64,000 bases of DNA from Candidatus Villigracilis affinis. GTDB lineage: Bacteria > Chloroflexota > Anaerolineae > Anaerolineales > Villigracilaceae. The stretch covers positions 248,001 through 312,000 of the forward strand of contig JADKEA010000019.1 in NCBI GenBank assembly GCA_016718275.1, given 5' to 3'. A model generated the notes under the pieces. The model made no database searches. It had not been told where the DNA came from and saw nothing but the letters and a program-made list of their open reading frames with translations. Position numbers and translations under genes: made by a program. This document shows, piece after piece, positions 43,385 through 55,400 of the stretch. Position 1 is the first letter of the stretch; each line of letters begins with the position of its first letter.

Positions 43385-44544
43385 GCGATTTGAGTTGCTT
43401 CGTGTGTTTCGGATTCATTCGTGAAATGACGCTTAAGTTTCAGTAGCGGATTTTCGAGAATGTTCCAGGTCAGTAATGCCAGCAGGGATGTGATGACAAC
43501 TGTCAGCGCGCTGTAGGCGACGTAGTATTCCCATCCGCGAACTTTGGCTTTAACCATGATGTCGAGCAGGGTCAGCGCCACGGGCATATGGAATAGATAC
43601 ATTGAGTAGCTATATTTGCCGAAGAAGACCAGACCGCCATTTGCGAAAATTTTTCGGATGAGCGAGGTCTCTGTGCCGCTGGTGAGGAAAACGATCATCG
43701 CGGCGGAGGAAAATGCAAGCAGGGTATATCCGATGGTGCCAAGCGGAATGTTTCTGTAAAGCGGATGCGGCCCCGCAGGGCTGGCGATAAATGCCAGATA
43801 CAGGAACAGGATCATCGTCACAATGGAGGCGGGCAGCGCCAAGCGTTTGACCGTTGCCTGCCAGTTTGTGGGCGTGATGAAGAAGATGGCGGTCAATGCG
43901 CCCAGCGCCAATCCTTCGAGACGGGTGAAGGTGTTGTAGAAAAAGATGACGGGCAATTGTTCCGAATCGGGCGAGAGCAGAGTGGCCACGGTGCGCACCA
44001 GCAGGGAGAGGATGACGATGCCCGCGCTGATCCACGTCAGTAATTTTTGATTCGTCATGCGTACGATGGCGGGCCAGATCAAATAGAACTGTTCTTCAAT
44101 GGCTAACGACCAGGTAACGCTCAAATAAGCAGAGGGATAAATCGAGAACAGGTACAACCAATTCTGTTGATAAAGCAGGAAGGTTGGCAAATAGGGGATG
44201 GTGGTGTCGGCTGTCTTTGCCACGGCGGGGACGAATTTCACTGCGATGAGGAACAGGGCGAGCGCCGCATAGTACAGCGGAAAAATGCGCAGCACCCGCC
44301 GCGCATAGAAGTTCTTGTAATAATTTTTTTCGTCTTTGGCTTTCAACAAAATGGATGTGATCAGGAAGCCCGAAAGCACAAAGAAAATATCCACGCCCAT
44401 CCAGCCGACCAGTGACAGGCGCGTGATGAAATGCAAAAAGCCGTTGGCGGTGAAATAATCGGCTCGTTTTAGAACATGATGCGCGATGACAAGCAGGATC
44501 GCGATGCCTCGCAATCCATCCAATTCCTTCGAGCGGTCATTCAT
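43366..44544 (-). CDS. Acyltransferase-3 family membrane protein (OafA/YrhL-like)
   Basis: This 392-residue protein has about ten membrane helices and the acyltransferase-3 marks: an N-terminal ELDGLRGIAILLVIAHH with the catalytic-type His, GWMGVDIFFVLSGFLITSI, and YARRVLRIFPLYYAAL. Such proteins move acetyl or other acyl groups to cell-surface sugars. No SGNH domain is attached, so a partner may take the acyl group. Its ATG overlaps the stop of the uracil-DNA glycosylase gene (ATGA), so the two are translated together. Confidence 0.92.
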   Translation of the reverse strand: MNDRSKELDGLRGIAILLVIAHHVLKRADYFTANGFLHFITRLSLVGWMGVDIFFVLSGFLITSILLKAKDEKNYYKNFYARRVLRIFPLYYAALALFLIAVKFVPAVAKTADTTIPYLPTFLLYQQNWLYLFSIYPSAYLSVTWSLAIEEQFYLIWPAIVRMTNQKLLTWISAGIVILSLLVRTVATLLSPDSEQLPVIFFYNTFTRLEGLALGALTAIFFITPTNWQATVKRLALPASIVTMILFLYLAFIASPAGPHPLYRNIPLGTIGYTLLAFSSAAMIVFLTSGTETSLIRKIFANGGLVFFGKYSYSMYLFHMPVALTLLDIMVKAKVRGWEYYVAYSALTVVITSLLALLTWNILENPLLKLKRHFTNESETHEATQIAKQRST

Positions 44545-45182
44545 GAGGCCGCTGTCTTCCCGGTCAATTCGTCATATTTTTTGCGGACTTCACGAATATC
44601 ATCCCACATTTGGGCTTTGGGTGAGCCAGGCTCTTTGGATGGATTTCGCAGTAGATAGGATGGGTGAAAGATCGGCATGATCCAGCGGCCCTGAAGCTCG
44701 GTCCATTTTCCGCGCAGGGAGGTGATGCCTGTCTTGCGCAGAATGGAATAGCTGGCCACGTTTCCCGTCAGCAGCATTACGAACGGATCAATCAGTCGGA
44801 TGATCTCAAAAACATACGGGCGATAAAAATCGGTTTCGGTATCGGTGGGTTTGCGGAAATTCTTTCCATCCTCACCGGGCGGCATGCGAAAAACGGAATT
44901 GGTGATGTACACATCCTGCTCAGGGTCGAAGTTCGCGGCTTGCAGGATCTTATCAAGCATCTGGCCTGCGCGCCCCACAAAAGGCTTTCCCTGAATATTT
45001 TCCTCGGGTCCCGGCGCTTCACCGATGATCAACAATTTGGCCTTCGGATTTCCGCGGCTGATGACGATATTGGTACCAGCCTTTGCCAGCGGATCGTCAC
45101 TCATGCGTTTCATTGCGCTGAATAATTCTTCGAGCGATGAATATTGTTTTGCGCCTGTGCTGGATGGATCAGATTGAGACAT
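44541..45182 (-). CDS. Family-4-like uracil-DNA glycosylase without cysteines
   Basis: This 213-residue protein has the UDG superfamily motifs: LLIIGEAPGPEE (motif 1), GKPFVGRAGQMLDKIL, and IFHPSYLLR (motif 2). Family 4 enzymes carry four Cys that hold a 4Fe-4S cluster, one of them in TNVVKCRPP. Here that segment reads TNSVFRMPPG and the whole protein contains no cysteine. It is therefore a cluster-free relative. It probably removes uracil from DNA, but specificity may differ. It starts 38 bases after a ureohydrolase gene and overlaps the acyltransferase gene by 4 bases. Confidence 0.85.
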   Translation of the reverse strand: MSQSDPSSTGAKQYSSLEELFSAMKRMSDDPLAKAGTNIVISRGNPKAKLLIIGEAPGPEENIQGKPFVGRAGQMLDKILQAANFDPEQDVYITNSVFRMPPGEDGKNFRKPTDTETDFYRPYVFEIIRLIDPFVMLLTGNVASYSILRKTGITSLRGKWTELQGRWIMPIFHPSYLLRNPSKEPGSPKAQMWDDIREVRKKYDELTGKTAAS

Positions 45183-45219
45183 AAGCGGTTTCCTTATGAA
45201 AGAGGATATAAGCCCGATT

Positions 45220-46044
45220 CTACCTCATGAGCATCTTTGCTACGATCTCTTTGAAAACCTTCGCCGCCACCATCTCGGTCACATTCAAGGGATCCCGTGT
45301 TGGGTTCAACTCCACCACATCCGCGCCGATAATGTTTGACTGCAGTGACTGGATCACGCTCAATGCCTCACGTGTGGAAAGCCCGCCCGGCTCCCAATGC
45401 GAAATGCCGGGCGCAAATGCAGGGTCAAGGCAATCCATGTCAAAGGTGATATAAAGCGGTGAATCGAAATTTATGTTGAAAACATCCTGCCAATTTTTCA
45501 TCGTCAGCACTTCCACGCCGAAGCGATTCGCCTGTTCGCGTTGATGTCCGTTGATGGTGCGAATGCCCACCTGCACCAGGCGTTTCGCCAAACCCGCTTC
45601 CATGATCCGCGCGAACGGGCTGGCATGTGAATGCGGATTATCTTCAAAGTTATCGTACAAGTCGGGGTGGGCATCGAAATGCAAAATGCTCAAATTCGGA
45701 TGAGCTTTCGCAGCCGCCTTCACCAGCGGATATGTGACCGAATGATCACCGCCGAATGCCATGACCTTCAACCCCGCTTCATACAATCGACCTGCGGCCT
45801 GCTCGGTCTCAATGGGCATATCCGCCTGCGACGGTGTGATGTCGCCAGCATCCGCGAAGATACTATCCGCACCGAGATAGGTTTCATCTTCCGTCCACTG
45901 ATTGGACGAGTCGCAGAAAAACGCCTCACGGATCCGTTGCGGAGCCAGCGCCGCACCACGCATGTAGGATGAGTTTTCATCGAATGCGACGCCCAACAAA
46001 CCAATGCGTGTGTTTTGTTGGGGGAAGGGACGGAATGTTCTCAT
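45220..46044 (-). CDS. Agmatinase/arginase-family ureohydrolase
   Basis: This 274-residue enzyme has the two-manganese site of ureohydrolases: FGGDHSVTYP, LHFDAHPDLYD and TFDMDCLDPAFAPG, with the substrate-loop HASPFARIME. Family members split agmatine, arginine or similar guanidino compounds, releasing urea or ammonia-bearing products. The overall length and the DMDCLDPAFAPG motif fit agmatinase (SpeB) best; substrate is not proven by sequence. No polyamine genes lie next to it. Confidence 0.9.
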   Translation of the reverse strand: MRTFRPFPQQNTRIGLLGVAFDENSSYMRGAALAPQRIREAFFCDSSNQWTEDETYLGADSIFADAGDITPSQADMPIETEQAAGRLYEAGLKVMAFGGDHSVTYPLVKAAAKAHPNLSILHFDAHPDLYDNFEDNPHSHASPFARIMEAGLAKRLVQVGIRTINGHQREQANRFGVEVLTMKNWQDVFNINFDSPLYITFDMDCLDPAFAPGISHWEPGGLSTREALSVIQSLQSNIIGADVVELNPTRDPLNVTEMVAAKVFKEIVAKMLMR

Positions 46045-46256
46045 GGTTTAGACCTTTTTCGGCAGAATTCGTTTCTTGTATGCTCATTTTACTCAACAAA
46101 TCGCTTGTAGGCATCGTACCCATGAAGGCAAGAACGGCAATCTATTCGCTTTCCGCCTGGTAGACAGTTTTTCGACTTGGAAAAGCTTTTCAGACAGCCA
46201 AATCGCTCCCAAAACGGTTATGACATTTGATTATTAAACCGGGAAGAACTACCTAA
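46045..46256. other. Intergenic stretch without recognised gene
   Basis: This stretch separates the divergent ureohydrolase and giant surface protein genes. I see no reading frame of note, RNA gene or repeat in it. It likely carries the ureohydrolase promoter on the minus strand. Confidence 0.5.
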
Positions 46257-46284
46257 TTGAAATCAGTTTGTAAATCTGTATACT
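46257..46284 (+). promoter_or_regulatory. Promoter of giant surface protein gene
   Basis: TTGAAA (46257-46262) and TATACT (46279-46284) are 16 bases apart. Transcription would start near 46291, giving a leader of about 200 bases. Confidence 0.65.
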
Positions 46285-46290
46285 AATACA

Positions 46291-46493
46291 AATTGCCTTG
46301 CATTTTTGCAAGGTTGTTGAGTCAATTGGCTGCGATGATTCAGGGATCTAATTTGGTCGCTTTACCTTCATGCTCCGAAAGTAGCATGCATGGAAGGGAA
46401 TATCCTTGAGGAGCAAATAGCGAAACCGGCCTAATGGTTGGTTTTTTTGTTTTCAGACATTAACTATCCTTTATGTTCTAAATAGGTGGAGGC
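46291..46493 (+). other. Structured 5' leader, possible riboswitch or attenuator
   Basis: The untranslated leader begins with a hairpin CCTTGCA-TTTT-TGCAAGG (46296-46302 with 46307-46313). The middle can pair GGTCGCT with AGCGAAACC-like sequence and CTTCATGCT with AGCATG...GAAG, giving a nested stem around CCGAAAGT. A terminator hairpin follows (46423-46448), then the ribosome site. Bases of the AGCGAAACC strand are shared with the terminator stem, so the two folds are mutually exclusive, as in an attenuator. I cannot match it to a known riboswitch class. Confidence 0.5.
46423..46448 (+). terminator. Intrinsic terminator inside leader
   Basis: AAACCGGCC (46423-46431) and GGTTGGTTT (46436-46444) form a 9-bp stem with two G-U pairs around a TAAT loop, followed directly by a T run (46442-46448). 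It lies 45 bases before the giant gene, so read-through must be allowed for expression. Confidence 0.7.
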
Positions 46494-49400
46494 ATGATGA
46501 ACAATCGATTCCAAGCTCGTGTGTTTTCTTGCATTGCGATATTAAGTATGCTGTTTAGTGCTTTAGGAATACCAGCGCAAAGCGTGCTGGCTGCCCCTGC
46601 TGGAACAGCCTTGCAATTCAATGGTACGAATCAACATGTTACATTTGGAAACACCCGCTCTATTCCAGGTACACTGACGGGTACTCCTGCTTGGAATACA
46701 TTAGCCAACTCCAGACTGGGCAGTTCATCGTTATCATTTAATGGAACCAGTCAGTATGTGACGTTTGGTGCCGCGCCAGAATTAGGTGTTACAAACTTTA
46801 CCCTCGAAACCTGGTTTTATTGGCAGGGCGGTGGAACAACTGGAACCACAGGCGGGGGAGGTCTGACCGCGGTTTATCCTTTAATTACCAAGGGACGTAA
46901 TGAGGCCGACGGTAGCAACGTGGATGCGAATTATTATCTTGGGATTCAGGGCGGAAAACTGGCGGCTGATTTTGAGGATGCCGCCACGGGGGCGAATCAC
47001 CCCATTATCGGGTTGACCACGATAACCACAAACGCATGGCATCATGCCGCGGTAAGTTACGATAGTGTCAGTGCAGTATGGACCTTATACCTGGACGGTG
47101 TCCCAGATGGAACATCGGATCTAGGCACCAATGTCCTCCCACGTTCCGACAGCATACAGCATGCTGCCATCGGTTCTGCATTGACTTCCACTGGTGTGCC
47201 CGCAGGATATTTTCAAGGAAGGTTGGATGAAGCGCGTGTATGGAATGTCGTTCGTACACAGGCCGAGATCCAGTCAGGTATGAATTCTGAAATCTTAACT
47301 CCAACCAGTGGGCTGATTGGTCGTTGGGGTTTAAATGACGGATCGGGTACAACCGCAAGTAACCTGAATCGATTGGGAGTAACATCTTTTACACTCGAAG
47401 CCTGGGTAAAGCGCGCTGCCGGTGGACTTACCATGAGCACAGGCACGAACGGCTTTGACGGGGGCGGTGGTCGACCGAATGGTATTTACCCCGTCCTCAC
47501 CAAAGGCATGGGGGAGGGGGAGAATCCGGCCAACTTGAACACAAACTATTTCATGGGAATCACCGCCGATGGGTTTGTAGGCGTGGATTTTGAAGATACT
47601 GCTGGAGGCGCAAATCATCCAGCTTGGGGAACTACGTTGGTCCCCGTCGGTGAGTGGCATCATATTGCGGTTACTTATACAGGTTCCTGTTGGTCAATCT
47701 ATCTTGATGGCAATCTTGATGCATTAAATGCCGCTGTTGTGGCATGCCCAAATGCGACTCCGGAATCCACCAGTTACCAGCATCCCGGTTTGGCGGCCGG
47801 GATAAATTCTGCCGGTGTGCTTGGCGCAGGATTCTTTGCCGGTACAATCGATGAGGCTCGAGTCTGGAATCGTGCATTACCTCAAAATGAAATTCAAACA
47901 AACAGGTTTGTTGAACTCGCCAGCGGCAGCGGCTTGCTTGCGCGTTGGGGGTTAAATGAAGGCACGGGTACGATTGTCAATGATTCAGCCATCCCCACTG
48001 CGGAGAATGGCACACTGGTAAATGGCCCAACCTGGGTAACAGGATTTCCGGATAATATCCCTCCTGCTGCGCCGACGGGTTTAACTGCCAGTTCATATAG
48101 TAGAAACGTCAACCTGTCCTGGACGGCCAGTTCTGATTCTGACTTTGCCGGGTACAACTTATACCGGGGCACAATCGCGGGGGGGCCATATACAAAGGTC
48201 AATGTTTCTCTGCTGACTTCATTAACTTATCTGGATGCAGGCCTGACCAATGACACAACCTACTATTATGTCCTGCGGGCGGTTGATACATCCGCTAATG
48301 AGTCGGTTGATTCCGCGGAAGTGGATGTAACGCCTTCTCTTGCTCAAGGGGCGGCACTGCAATTTAATGGAAGCAATCAATACGTTACGTTTGGAACGGG
48401 CAATTCCCTTGCGTCGCCTGTTTATACGATCGAAACCTGGTTTAAACGCACAGGTGCAGGGGTTGGCGTCACGACCGGCGGCGGTGGAATTACATCTGCC
48501 ATTCCTTTGATCACAAAGGGAACGTCGGAAAGCGAAGCTGCTGCTGCGGATATTAACTATTTCCTGGGTATTGATGCGTCCTCTGCTGTGCTGGTGGCCG
48601 ATTTTGAAGAGGGTGCAGGCGGGGCTGCTCCAAGCCTGAATCATCCGATCTCAGGAACAACGGTCATCGTGAACAATACCTGGTACCACGCCGCAATGAC
48701 ATATGACGGGACAACATTGCGGATCTACCTGAACGGGGTTTTGGAAAATTCGTTAACAGTGGGTCAGCCCGTTGCCAGTGCAACGACTTCCCCAACTGCC
48801 TTTGCAACTTCCATTCGTTCCAATGGCACTACCATTCAGGGATATTTTGCTGGGGTCATGGATGAGCCTCGTATCTGGAATCGCGCTCTGACCCTTTCAG
48901 AGATCCAAACAAATATCAATTCGCAATTGACAAGCGGAAGCGGCTTGAGCGCGCGTTGGAGCATGGATGAAGGCGCCGGTGCTGCGATTGCCAGCTCTGT
49001 TGGTACGTTTAATGGCACACTGACGAATAATCCACTTTGGGTTTCTGGTGCGCCATTCAATATCGTCATCGGCGCACCTATCGCGCCAGCAGGATTAAAT
49101 GCCACAGCGACATCCGGTTCCAACATCAACCTGACATGGACGGATAACTCGAATAACGAAACCAGCTTTGAGATCGAGCGCGGAAGCGATGCGGCTGGTC
49201 CATTCAGCGCATTGACCAGTGTTGGCACCAACATAACCACTCATGCAGATGGAACCGCCAGCCCGCTTACACAGTATTGTTACCGCGTGCGCGCAGTGAG
49301 CGGAGGCGGACAGTCTGCTTATAGCAATGTGTCGTGTGCAAACACTCCGGCAGAAGGCGGAAAGGCGCTGAAACTCGGCAATGCCAGCGCTTATGTGGTT

Positions 49401-52400
49401 TTCCCGACTTCATCCAGCTTGAATACGCCTGCCTATACCATCGAAACCTGGTTCCGCCGAGATGGAACCGGTATCGCAACCACCACCGGCGCCAACGGGA
49501 CTTTTATTGAGCCCATGATCGCAAAAGGTACCGCCGAAGTGGAAAACGCCACTGCGGATATCAATTACATCTTTGGCATCAACCCAGGCGGGAATACACT
49601 GTGTGCAGACTTTGAAGAAGCCGCCTCCGGCACAACCCCCGGTCTGAACCATCCCATTTGCGGAACGACAGCGATCCAAAACGGGGTTTGGTATCACGCC
49701 GCTGCAACCTATGATGGAACAACCTGGCATTTATATTTGAATGGAATGCCCGAAGCATCCTTAACCGTGAGCCAGCCAGCCAACGATGTGAATATCGCCC
49801 CCGTTTCACTTGGCACATCCATTCAATCGGATGGCGCCACAACCCAGGGATTCTTCAACGGCACCCTGGAAGAGGTGCGTATTTGGAATTACGTGCGTAC
49901 CCCGTCGGAAATCCTTGCCACGATCAATGCTCAACTCACCACGGCGCAGGCCGGGTTGATCGCCCGCTGGGGCTTGAATCAAGATACCGGTACGGCTATT
50001 AATGGATCTGCAGGAACAAGCGTGAATGGCACGATCAACGACAGCGGTTACAGTTGGGTTACGCCGGGCGCACCGTTCAATATCAATTTCAGCATTCCCG
50101 CCGCACCCAGTGGATTAAATGCCGCCGCCTCCTTTGGCAATCAAGTTGACCTCACCTGGACGGATAATTCAAGCAATGAGGTTGGTTTTGAGATCGAGCG
50201 CGGGACGAATATTGCCGGGCCGTTCAGTTATGTGGCAACCGCGGGGTTAAACGCCACCTCCTACTCCGATGGCACTGCCCTGCCGCTCACGCAGTATTGT
50301 TACCGTGTGCGTGCGATCAATGCAGGTGGACAATCCGCTTATAGCAGCGTTTCCTGTGCCACCACATTGACGGAAAGTGGCGCGGCTTTGAAGTTAGGCA
50401 GTGCAAATGCTTATACAAAATTTGCGAATTCGGCCAGCCTGAATTCCAGCACCTTCACGCTCGAAACCTGGTTCCGTCGCGATGGCGCGGGCACAGGCAC
50501 TGATACGGGGACAGGCGGCATTGCCTCCGCGATTCCTTTGATCACCAAGGGCACAGCCGAAGCTGAAAATGCAAACGCCGACATCAATTATTTCCTCGGC
50601 ATCGACTCTGCTACCAATACATTATGTGCAGACTTTGAAGAAGCCGCATCTGGAGCCGCGCCCAGCCAGAACCATCCTGTTTGTGGAACGACTCCCATTG
50701 TCAATGGAACCTGGTATCACGCCGCAGCCACATACGATGGCACAACTTGGAAGCTGTATCTCAATGGCCTGTTGGAAGCATCGCTGGTGGTGGGTCAGCC
50801 TGCGAATGCAGTGGGTATTCCCCCGGTTGCCTTGGGTACTTCCATTGAGTCAAATGGAAACACCACGCAGGGATATTTCAATGGCTCGCTGGATGAAGTG
50901 AGAATATGGAATTATCCACGCACCTTGGCGGAGATTCAAGGTAATGCCAATGCGCAGATTTCAACCGCCCAAACCGGCTTGCTTGCGCGCTGGAGCCTGA
51001 ATGAAGATGCCGGTACAAGTGTCCATGGCTCGGCGGGTACCACAGTGAATGGTTCGGTATTTGGAAGCGGCTACAGTTGGATCACTCCCGGGGCTCCATT
51101 TGATCTCGTGCTTGTAGCGCCTGCTGACCCCACGGGGTTGACCGCCACTTCGTCATCGTCTTATCAGGTCGATCTCACGTGGACGGATAACTCAAATAAC
51201 GAGACCAGCTTCGAGGTTGAGATCGGAAGCGCTGTTGCGGGTCCGTTCAGCCCATTGACCACGCTTGGTCAAAACGTCACTACAGTTGCAGATACAAATG
51301 TTTTCCCTGCCATCCAGTATTGCTATCGCGTACGTGCCACGAATGCCGTTGGTCCATCAGGTTATAGCAACGTCTCTTGCGTTACCACGCTTGCTGAAAA
51401 TGCAAGCGCATTGGATTTTGGCACCGCGCATTCCTACGTTACTTTTGGCGATGCCAATACCCTCGACATGGCGCAATTCACACTTGAGGGCTGGTTCCGC
51501 CGCGATGGAACTGGCGCGTCAAATACAACAGGCACGGGCGGCATTCCCAATGCGATCCCGCTCATCTCCAACGGTGCTCCTGAAGCTGAAAATAGCAACG
51601 TGGATGTGAATTATCTTTTGTGCATTGATGATGCTTTGGATGTACTCTGTGCTGATTTTGAAGAAGGCGCAGGTGGCGGTCAATTGGGATTGAATCACCC
51701 GGTTTATGGAACCACAACAATTCAAAACGGAGTTTGGTACCACGCGGCCGTCACTTATGATGGAAGCCGCTGGAAACTTTATTTGAACGGTAATCTTGAA
51801 GCGGATGTGTTGGTGGGTCAGCCCGTTAACGCCGCGAATAACTCTGCCACTGCTCTGGCAACCATGCTCACATCCACCAACACGGCAAATGGATTCTTCG
51901 ACGGCGCCATGGATGAGGTTCGTATTTGGAATACAGCCCGCAGTCAGGCGCAGATCATGAGCGATGTGAATAATCAGATCAGTTCTCCAGTGAGCGGGTT
52001 GGTTGCGCGCTGGGGATTGAATGAAGGAAGTGGGGCAGTGGTGGGCGGTACCGCTGGAACGACGATCACGGGAACCGTAACCGGCAGCGGATATAGCTGG
52101 ATCACGCCCGGCGCGCCGTTCAATGCCACCTTCAACACGGCTCCAAACGCCCCGACGCTTGTCAGCCCGGCCGATAACAGTACCGGCACTTCGACATCTC
52201 CCACCTTGTCTGTGGATGTCTCCGACCCCGATGGCGGCAATCTGACCGTGCAGTTTTACGGACGCCCGGTAAATTCAGCACCTGGCGCTGATTTCTCCAT
52301 CATCGCGATTCCGGATACCCAGTATTACACCAGTGCGTTAAACGGCGGGACTCCCGCAATCATGGATACGCAAACCCAGTGGGTCGTGAATAACAAGGCG

Positions 52401-55400
52401 GCCTACAACATTCAGTTTGTGACCCAATTGGGTGACTGCACGGAGCACGGCGACCAATTCATCGTTGAATGGCAGCGTGCCGACCAGTTCTTCCAAACGA
52501 TCGAAAACCCGCTTACGACAGGTTTACCGTATGGAATGCCGTATGGCATTGCCCCCGGAAATCATGACCAGACCCCGATCGGTACGCCTTCCGGCACGAC
52601 GCTATACAACCAATTCTTTGGCGAATCACGCTTCCTTGGCCGTGACTATTATGGCGGTCATTATGGAACTAAAAACGATAATCATTATGAATTGTTCAGC
52701 GCCAGCGGCATGGACTTCATCGTGATCCACCTCGAATATGATACATCTGCCAATGCCGCAGTGCTGAACTGGGCTGATAACCTGTTACAGACCTACAGCA
52801 CACGCCGCGCTATTGTAGTGACCCACTGGCTCATCAATGGCGGCAATAATGCCTCTTTCAGTTCGCAGGGACAGGCCATCTACAATGCGTTGAAAGATAA
52901 CCCCAACCTGTTCCTCATGCTGGGCGGACACGTCCCAAGCCCTGCCGAAGGCCAGCGTTCAGATACCTTTAACGGTCATACCGTTTACAGCCTGATGTCT
53001 GATTATCAGGGACGTACGGCTGGCGGCAATGGCTGGCTGCGTATTATTACCATCTCGCCCTCCAGCAATAACATTCAGGTGAAGACCTACTCGCCGTGGT
53101 TAAATCAGTTTGAAGCCGATGCAGACAGTCAGTTCAACCTGACGGCCGACCTGGTCAATTCCTACCAGTTGATCGGAACAGATACGGTGCCTTCCGGTGG
53201 AACCGCCAGCGTTACCTGGCCAAACTTGAATAACAATACCGAGTATGAATGGTACGCAGTTGTAAGCGACGGAATCGCATCTACAACCGGGCCAACATGG
53301 AGTACTACAACTGAGGAGCCAGCAAATGTTCCTCCGACCATCACCGGCCAGAATCCGCTTTCCACAAATGAAGATGCTTCATTGAATATCACATTGGGTA
53401 ATTTGACGGTAACCGATCCTGATAATACCTACCCAGCCGATTTCTCGCTCACCGTGCAAAACGGCGCGAATTACACCGTTGCCGGAACGACCATCACCCC
53501 GGCGTTGAATTTCAACGGCACGCTGACAGTGCCTGTCGTCGTCAACGATGGGACGGATAACAGTAATGCCTTCAACTTGAGCGTTACCGTTAATCCTGTT
53601 AATGATGCGCCGGTCATTACTGGACAAACCCCGCTTTCTACAAATGAAGATACGGCTTTGACGATTACTCTGGCGAACCTGATTGTCTCGGATGTTGACA
53701 ATACCTACCCAACCGGATTCAGCCTCACGGTCCAGAGCGGGGCGAATTACACATTCGTTGGCAATACCATCACCCCGGCCGCAAACTTCACCGGCACGTT
53801 GACCGTTCCAGTGGTGGTGAATGATGGAACGGCCAATAGTGTTCCATTCAATCTGACCGTGACAGTGACTCCAGTCAATGATGCGCCGGTCATCACCGGG
53901 CAAAATCCGCTTTCCACAAATGAAGACACTGCATTGACCATTGTGCTTGCCAACCTGATCGTCGCGGATGTGGACAATACCTATCCAACCGGATTCAGCC
54001 TCACGGTGCAGAGTGGGACGAATTACACAGTGGCTGGGACAACCATTACCCCATCTACAAACTTCATCGGTACGCTCACTGTGCCGGTGCTCGTCAATGA
54101 CGGTACAGCAAACAGCAATGTCTTCAACCTGACGGTTACCGTCAATACGCAGAACGATGCGCCGCAAGTGACAAACCCGGGAGCGCAGACAAGCGCGGAA
54201 GGGGAAGTCGTTTCACTACAAGTCATTGCCACAGATGCGGATATTCCAGCCGACACTTTGACCTACAGTGCGGCCAACCTGCCTTATGGATTAAGCATCA
54301 ACACAACCTCGGGCCTGATCAGCGGAACACTGACGTATCGTGCCGCGGCAACCAGCCCATACAATGTGACCGTCACTGTGAACGATGGGACAACAGCTTC
54401 TCCTGCGAATTTCACTTGGACAGTTTCACAAGCCGCTTCAGGTTTATGCGCGAATGATCCAGCGCTCGTCGGATGTTGGCCGATGGAAGAGGGGAACGGG
54501 ACGTTCATCATTGATGCAACCACCTTTGGCAATGACGGCAGCATCACCGGCGGCCCGACCTGGGTCACCGGCATGAATGGCCTCGCATTGGATTTGAGCG
54601 GCACCGGCCAATATGCCATGGTTCCAGACAACAATAGTTTGGACATTGCATCCAATCGAATCACCCTGTCTGCCTGGATCAAGCCGGAGAAGGTCGCAAC
54701 CCAAAATATCATCAAGAAGACCACGGGCACAACCACCGCCAATGGCTATGAACTTTCTCTTTCCGCGGCGGGAAAGGTCTTCATGCGCTTGAATGGCAAC
54801 GTTAACTACCGCATAGATTCTCTCGCTTCATATCCATCTGATGGAAATACATGGATGCATGTGGCCACTACTTATGATGGCACAACCCTGAGAATGTACA
54901 TCAATGGCGTCCTCGATAATACGAAGGCGGCGACTCTTACGATTGCGCCCAATGCAACGAATCTGGGCGTTGGTGCCGAGCCTACTTTCATCAATCTGTA
55001 TCAGGGATTGTTGGATGATGTGCGTGTTTACAACCGCGAACTCAGCCTTGCAGAGATTCAGGTTCTCTTTGGCAACAGCCAGCCGACCACCAGCGGTATT
55101 GCGGCAGTGAACGTCAACGAAGATGCGGTCGACACATCCATTGACCTGTGGCAGTCGTTTGCCGATGCCGAAGATGCAGACGGCGCGATGACATACACCA
55201 TCACAGGCAATACCAACGCGGCGCTCTTCACCTCCGCCAATATCAACGCGAATCAAAATCTGGTTCTCGATTATGCGCCGAATGTGTTCGGTACTTCCAA
55301 TATCACCATCCGCGCTACAGATACGGGCGGAATGTTTGTCGAGACGACATTCATGGTTACGGTTGCTTCGGTCAACGATGCGCCGATCATCACCGGCCAG

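Noticed and set aside
46291..46448. c-di-GMP-I riboswitch
   Set aside because: A GCAAA and a CGGCCTAA element recall that class, but the order and the paired stems do not fit its consensus, so I left the leader unnamed.
48350..52125. Regular repeats suggesting a CRISPR array
   Set aside because: The periodic similarity is at protein level (LamG-FN3 units of about 1 kb) within one open frame, not short identical repeats with spacers.
53379..54167. 262-residue antisense frame, and a 377-residue one at 54828-55961
   Set aside because: Both mirror the cadherin-like repeats of the giant gene and carry the same periodicity; no start signal or domain is visible.
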